From positions 245,555-309,554 of the forward strand of contig NZ_FQVQ01000002.1 in assembly GCF_900129405.1 (NCBI RefSeq): DNA of 64,000 nucleotides. Reading direction: 5' to 3'. Below the pieces are notes generated by a model. That model searched no databases, had not been told where the DNA came from, and saw only the letters and a program-made list of their open reading frames with translations. How positions within the stretch are numbered: the first letter of the stretch is position 1; the number at the start of each line of letters is the position of its first letter. The position numbers and the translations under genes are program-made. The stretch comes from Flavobacterium fontis. GTDB taxonomy: Bacteria; Bacteroidota; Bacteroidia; Flavobacteriales; Flavobacteriaceae. Shown here piece by piece: positions 63,197-64,000 of the stretch.

Positions 63197-64000
63197 TTAT
63201 CGTTTTAATGAGAAATGGGCTTTAAATTCTTTCGCAGTATTCCCCTCAAAGTACTCCACCAAGAACCAGTAGTCGGTGGCAGGCATCAAGGCACCGTTGT
63301 AGGTACCATCCCATCCTGCTGCCGTGGGACTGATTTGCTTTAAGAGTTTACCTTGGCGGTCAAATATATAAATTTTTGCGTTTATTTGATTACTTAATCC
63401 TACAATATTCCACGTTTCGTTGATGCCATCGCCGTTGGGCGTGAAATAATGCGGATAGTCAATAATAGACACCCCACTTAAAATCAGCGGGTCACAACTG
63501 TTGGCCAGCCCCCCCTCGGTATCCCATACGGTGATGGTATGCTCACCCATCGGAACATCGGTAAATACCGGAGAATCCTGACGCGGTCCGTCATCCAAAC
63601 TGTATTGGTAGGTGCCGTAGCCATCCACAGTTACCGTTATCGTTTGTAAGTCAGAGAACGCATTAGAAACCGTGTAGCCAATCTGCCCCGCAGGCACTAC
63701 CGCTTGCCCCGACTGAATCACATCAAAACTCGCCGAAGCTTGGCTACAAAGCAAATCACTCGTGCTGGTCATCACCACCACATAGGTGCGTGTAGCTCCA
63801 TTGGGATCGGCGGTATCAACCGTATAACTTGGCCCTGTGGCAATCGCATTGACTAAATCGGTACTCAAATACCAAGCATAGGTATAACTTCCCGGTACGT
63901 CATTATCCACCTCCAAGGTCAAGGGGCGCACCACCTGATCCGTGATAAAGTCCACACAAATCACATTCGAATTGGTATCGGTAACAATCACCGGCTCAGG
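63197..64000 (-). CDS. gliding-motility-type (type B) T9SS cargo protein, C-terminal part
   Basis: The 3' end of a gene whose start lies beyond the window; the frame is open to the last base. About 267 residues are seen: Ig-like/PKD-type beta-sandwich repeats (for example YAWYLSTDLVNAIATG and VTVDGYGTYQYSLDDGPR) and a type B gliding-motility C-terminal domain (YPHYFTPNGDGINETWNIVG, IYIFDRQGKLLKQI, WFLVEYFEG). Such proteins are usually very long surface adhesins secreted with the help of a downstream PorP/SprF protein, as here. The missing N-terminal part prevents a closer call. Confidence 0.9.
   Translation of the reverse strand, partial: PEPVIVTDTNSNVICVDFITDQVVRPLTLEVDNDVPGSYTYAWYLSTDLVNAIATGPSYTVDTADPNGATRTYVVVMTSTSDLLCSQASASFDVIQSGQAVVPAGQIGYTVSNAFSDLQTITVTVDGYGTYQYSLDDGPRQDSPVFTDVPMGEHTITVWDTEGGLANSCDPLILSGVSIIDYPHYFTPNGDGINETWNIVGLSNQINAKIYIFDRQGKLLKQISPTAAGWDGTYNGALMPATDYWFLVEYFEGNTAKEFKAHFSLKR

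Overview
The window reads as chromosomal DNA of a member of the Flavobacteriaceae, close to Flavobacterium. This rests on type IX secretion (T9SS) sorting tails, a PorP/SprF partner protein, SusC/SusD genes, a bacterial mevalonate pathway, a UbiA-type geranylgeranylglycerol-phosphate synthase, and promoters with the Bacteroidetes -7 box TAnnTTTG. Genes are densely packed with many 1-8 bp overlaps. No insertion sequence, prophage, integrase or CRISPR array is visible.

Layout. 1-4.9 kb (+): surE, a small membrane protein, lpxB, an NlpC/P60 lipoprotein and comEC. 4.9-12.5 kb (-): a peptide-use cluster of dipeptidyl peptidase IV, three POT peptide transporters and a periplasmic thioredoxin. 12.7-16 kb (+): DUF2490 protein, HMG-CoA reductase and a GYDVA-motif GHMP kinase. 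16-22.4 kb (-): coaX, an outer-membrane barrel, a TPR protein, lptC, a small membrane protein and a PpiD-like foldase. 22.5 kb: tRNA-Phe(GAA) with a clear promoter and terminator. 22.6-26.6 kb (-): a methyltransferase and an AsmA-family protein.

26.6-47.7 kb is a complete alpha-glucan (starch/maltodextrin) utilisation locus. On the minus strand lie susC, susD, susE and a T9SS-exported GH13 amylase. A LacI-type regulator and a rightward run of sugar transporter, pgmB, GH65 phosphorylase, GH13, GH31 and GH13 genes lie on the plus strand. A perfect 14-bp palindrome CGAAAACGTTTTCG sits between susC and lacI, and a 12/14 copy precedes the transporter, so one regulator probably controls both arms. 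Inferred route: surface cleavage, SusCD import, periplasmic trimming to maltose/glucose, MFS uptake, phosphorolysis to beta-glucose-1-phosphate, and PgmB to glucose-6-phosphate. An unrelated GxxExxY gene is inserted among the enzymes.

47.7-50.5 kb (+): a translationally coupled trio (cupin-like, glycerophosphodiesterase, flavoprotein), followed by a 547-bp non-coding stretch with three ~115-bp tandem repeats. 51-58 kb (+): two paralogous secreted proteins built from FN3 and CUB-like modules with T9SS tails. 58-61.6 kb: TspO (-), diverging from mevalonate diphosphate decarboxylase, mevalonate kinase and a UbiA-family prenyltransferase. 61.6-64 kb (-): a gamma-carbonic-anhydrase-like protein, a PorP/SprF protein and the C-terminal part of a gliding-motility-type (type B) T9SS cargo cut off by the window end.

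I do not see a clearly new system. The best leads are the two-site LacI circuit with a second shared promoter motif, a POT transporter with Lys at the usual TM7 Glu position, the GYDVA kinase as the probable missing phosphomevalonate kinase, and the repeat elements around 41.2, 43.5 and 50.6 kb.
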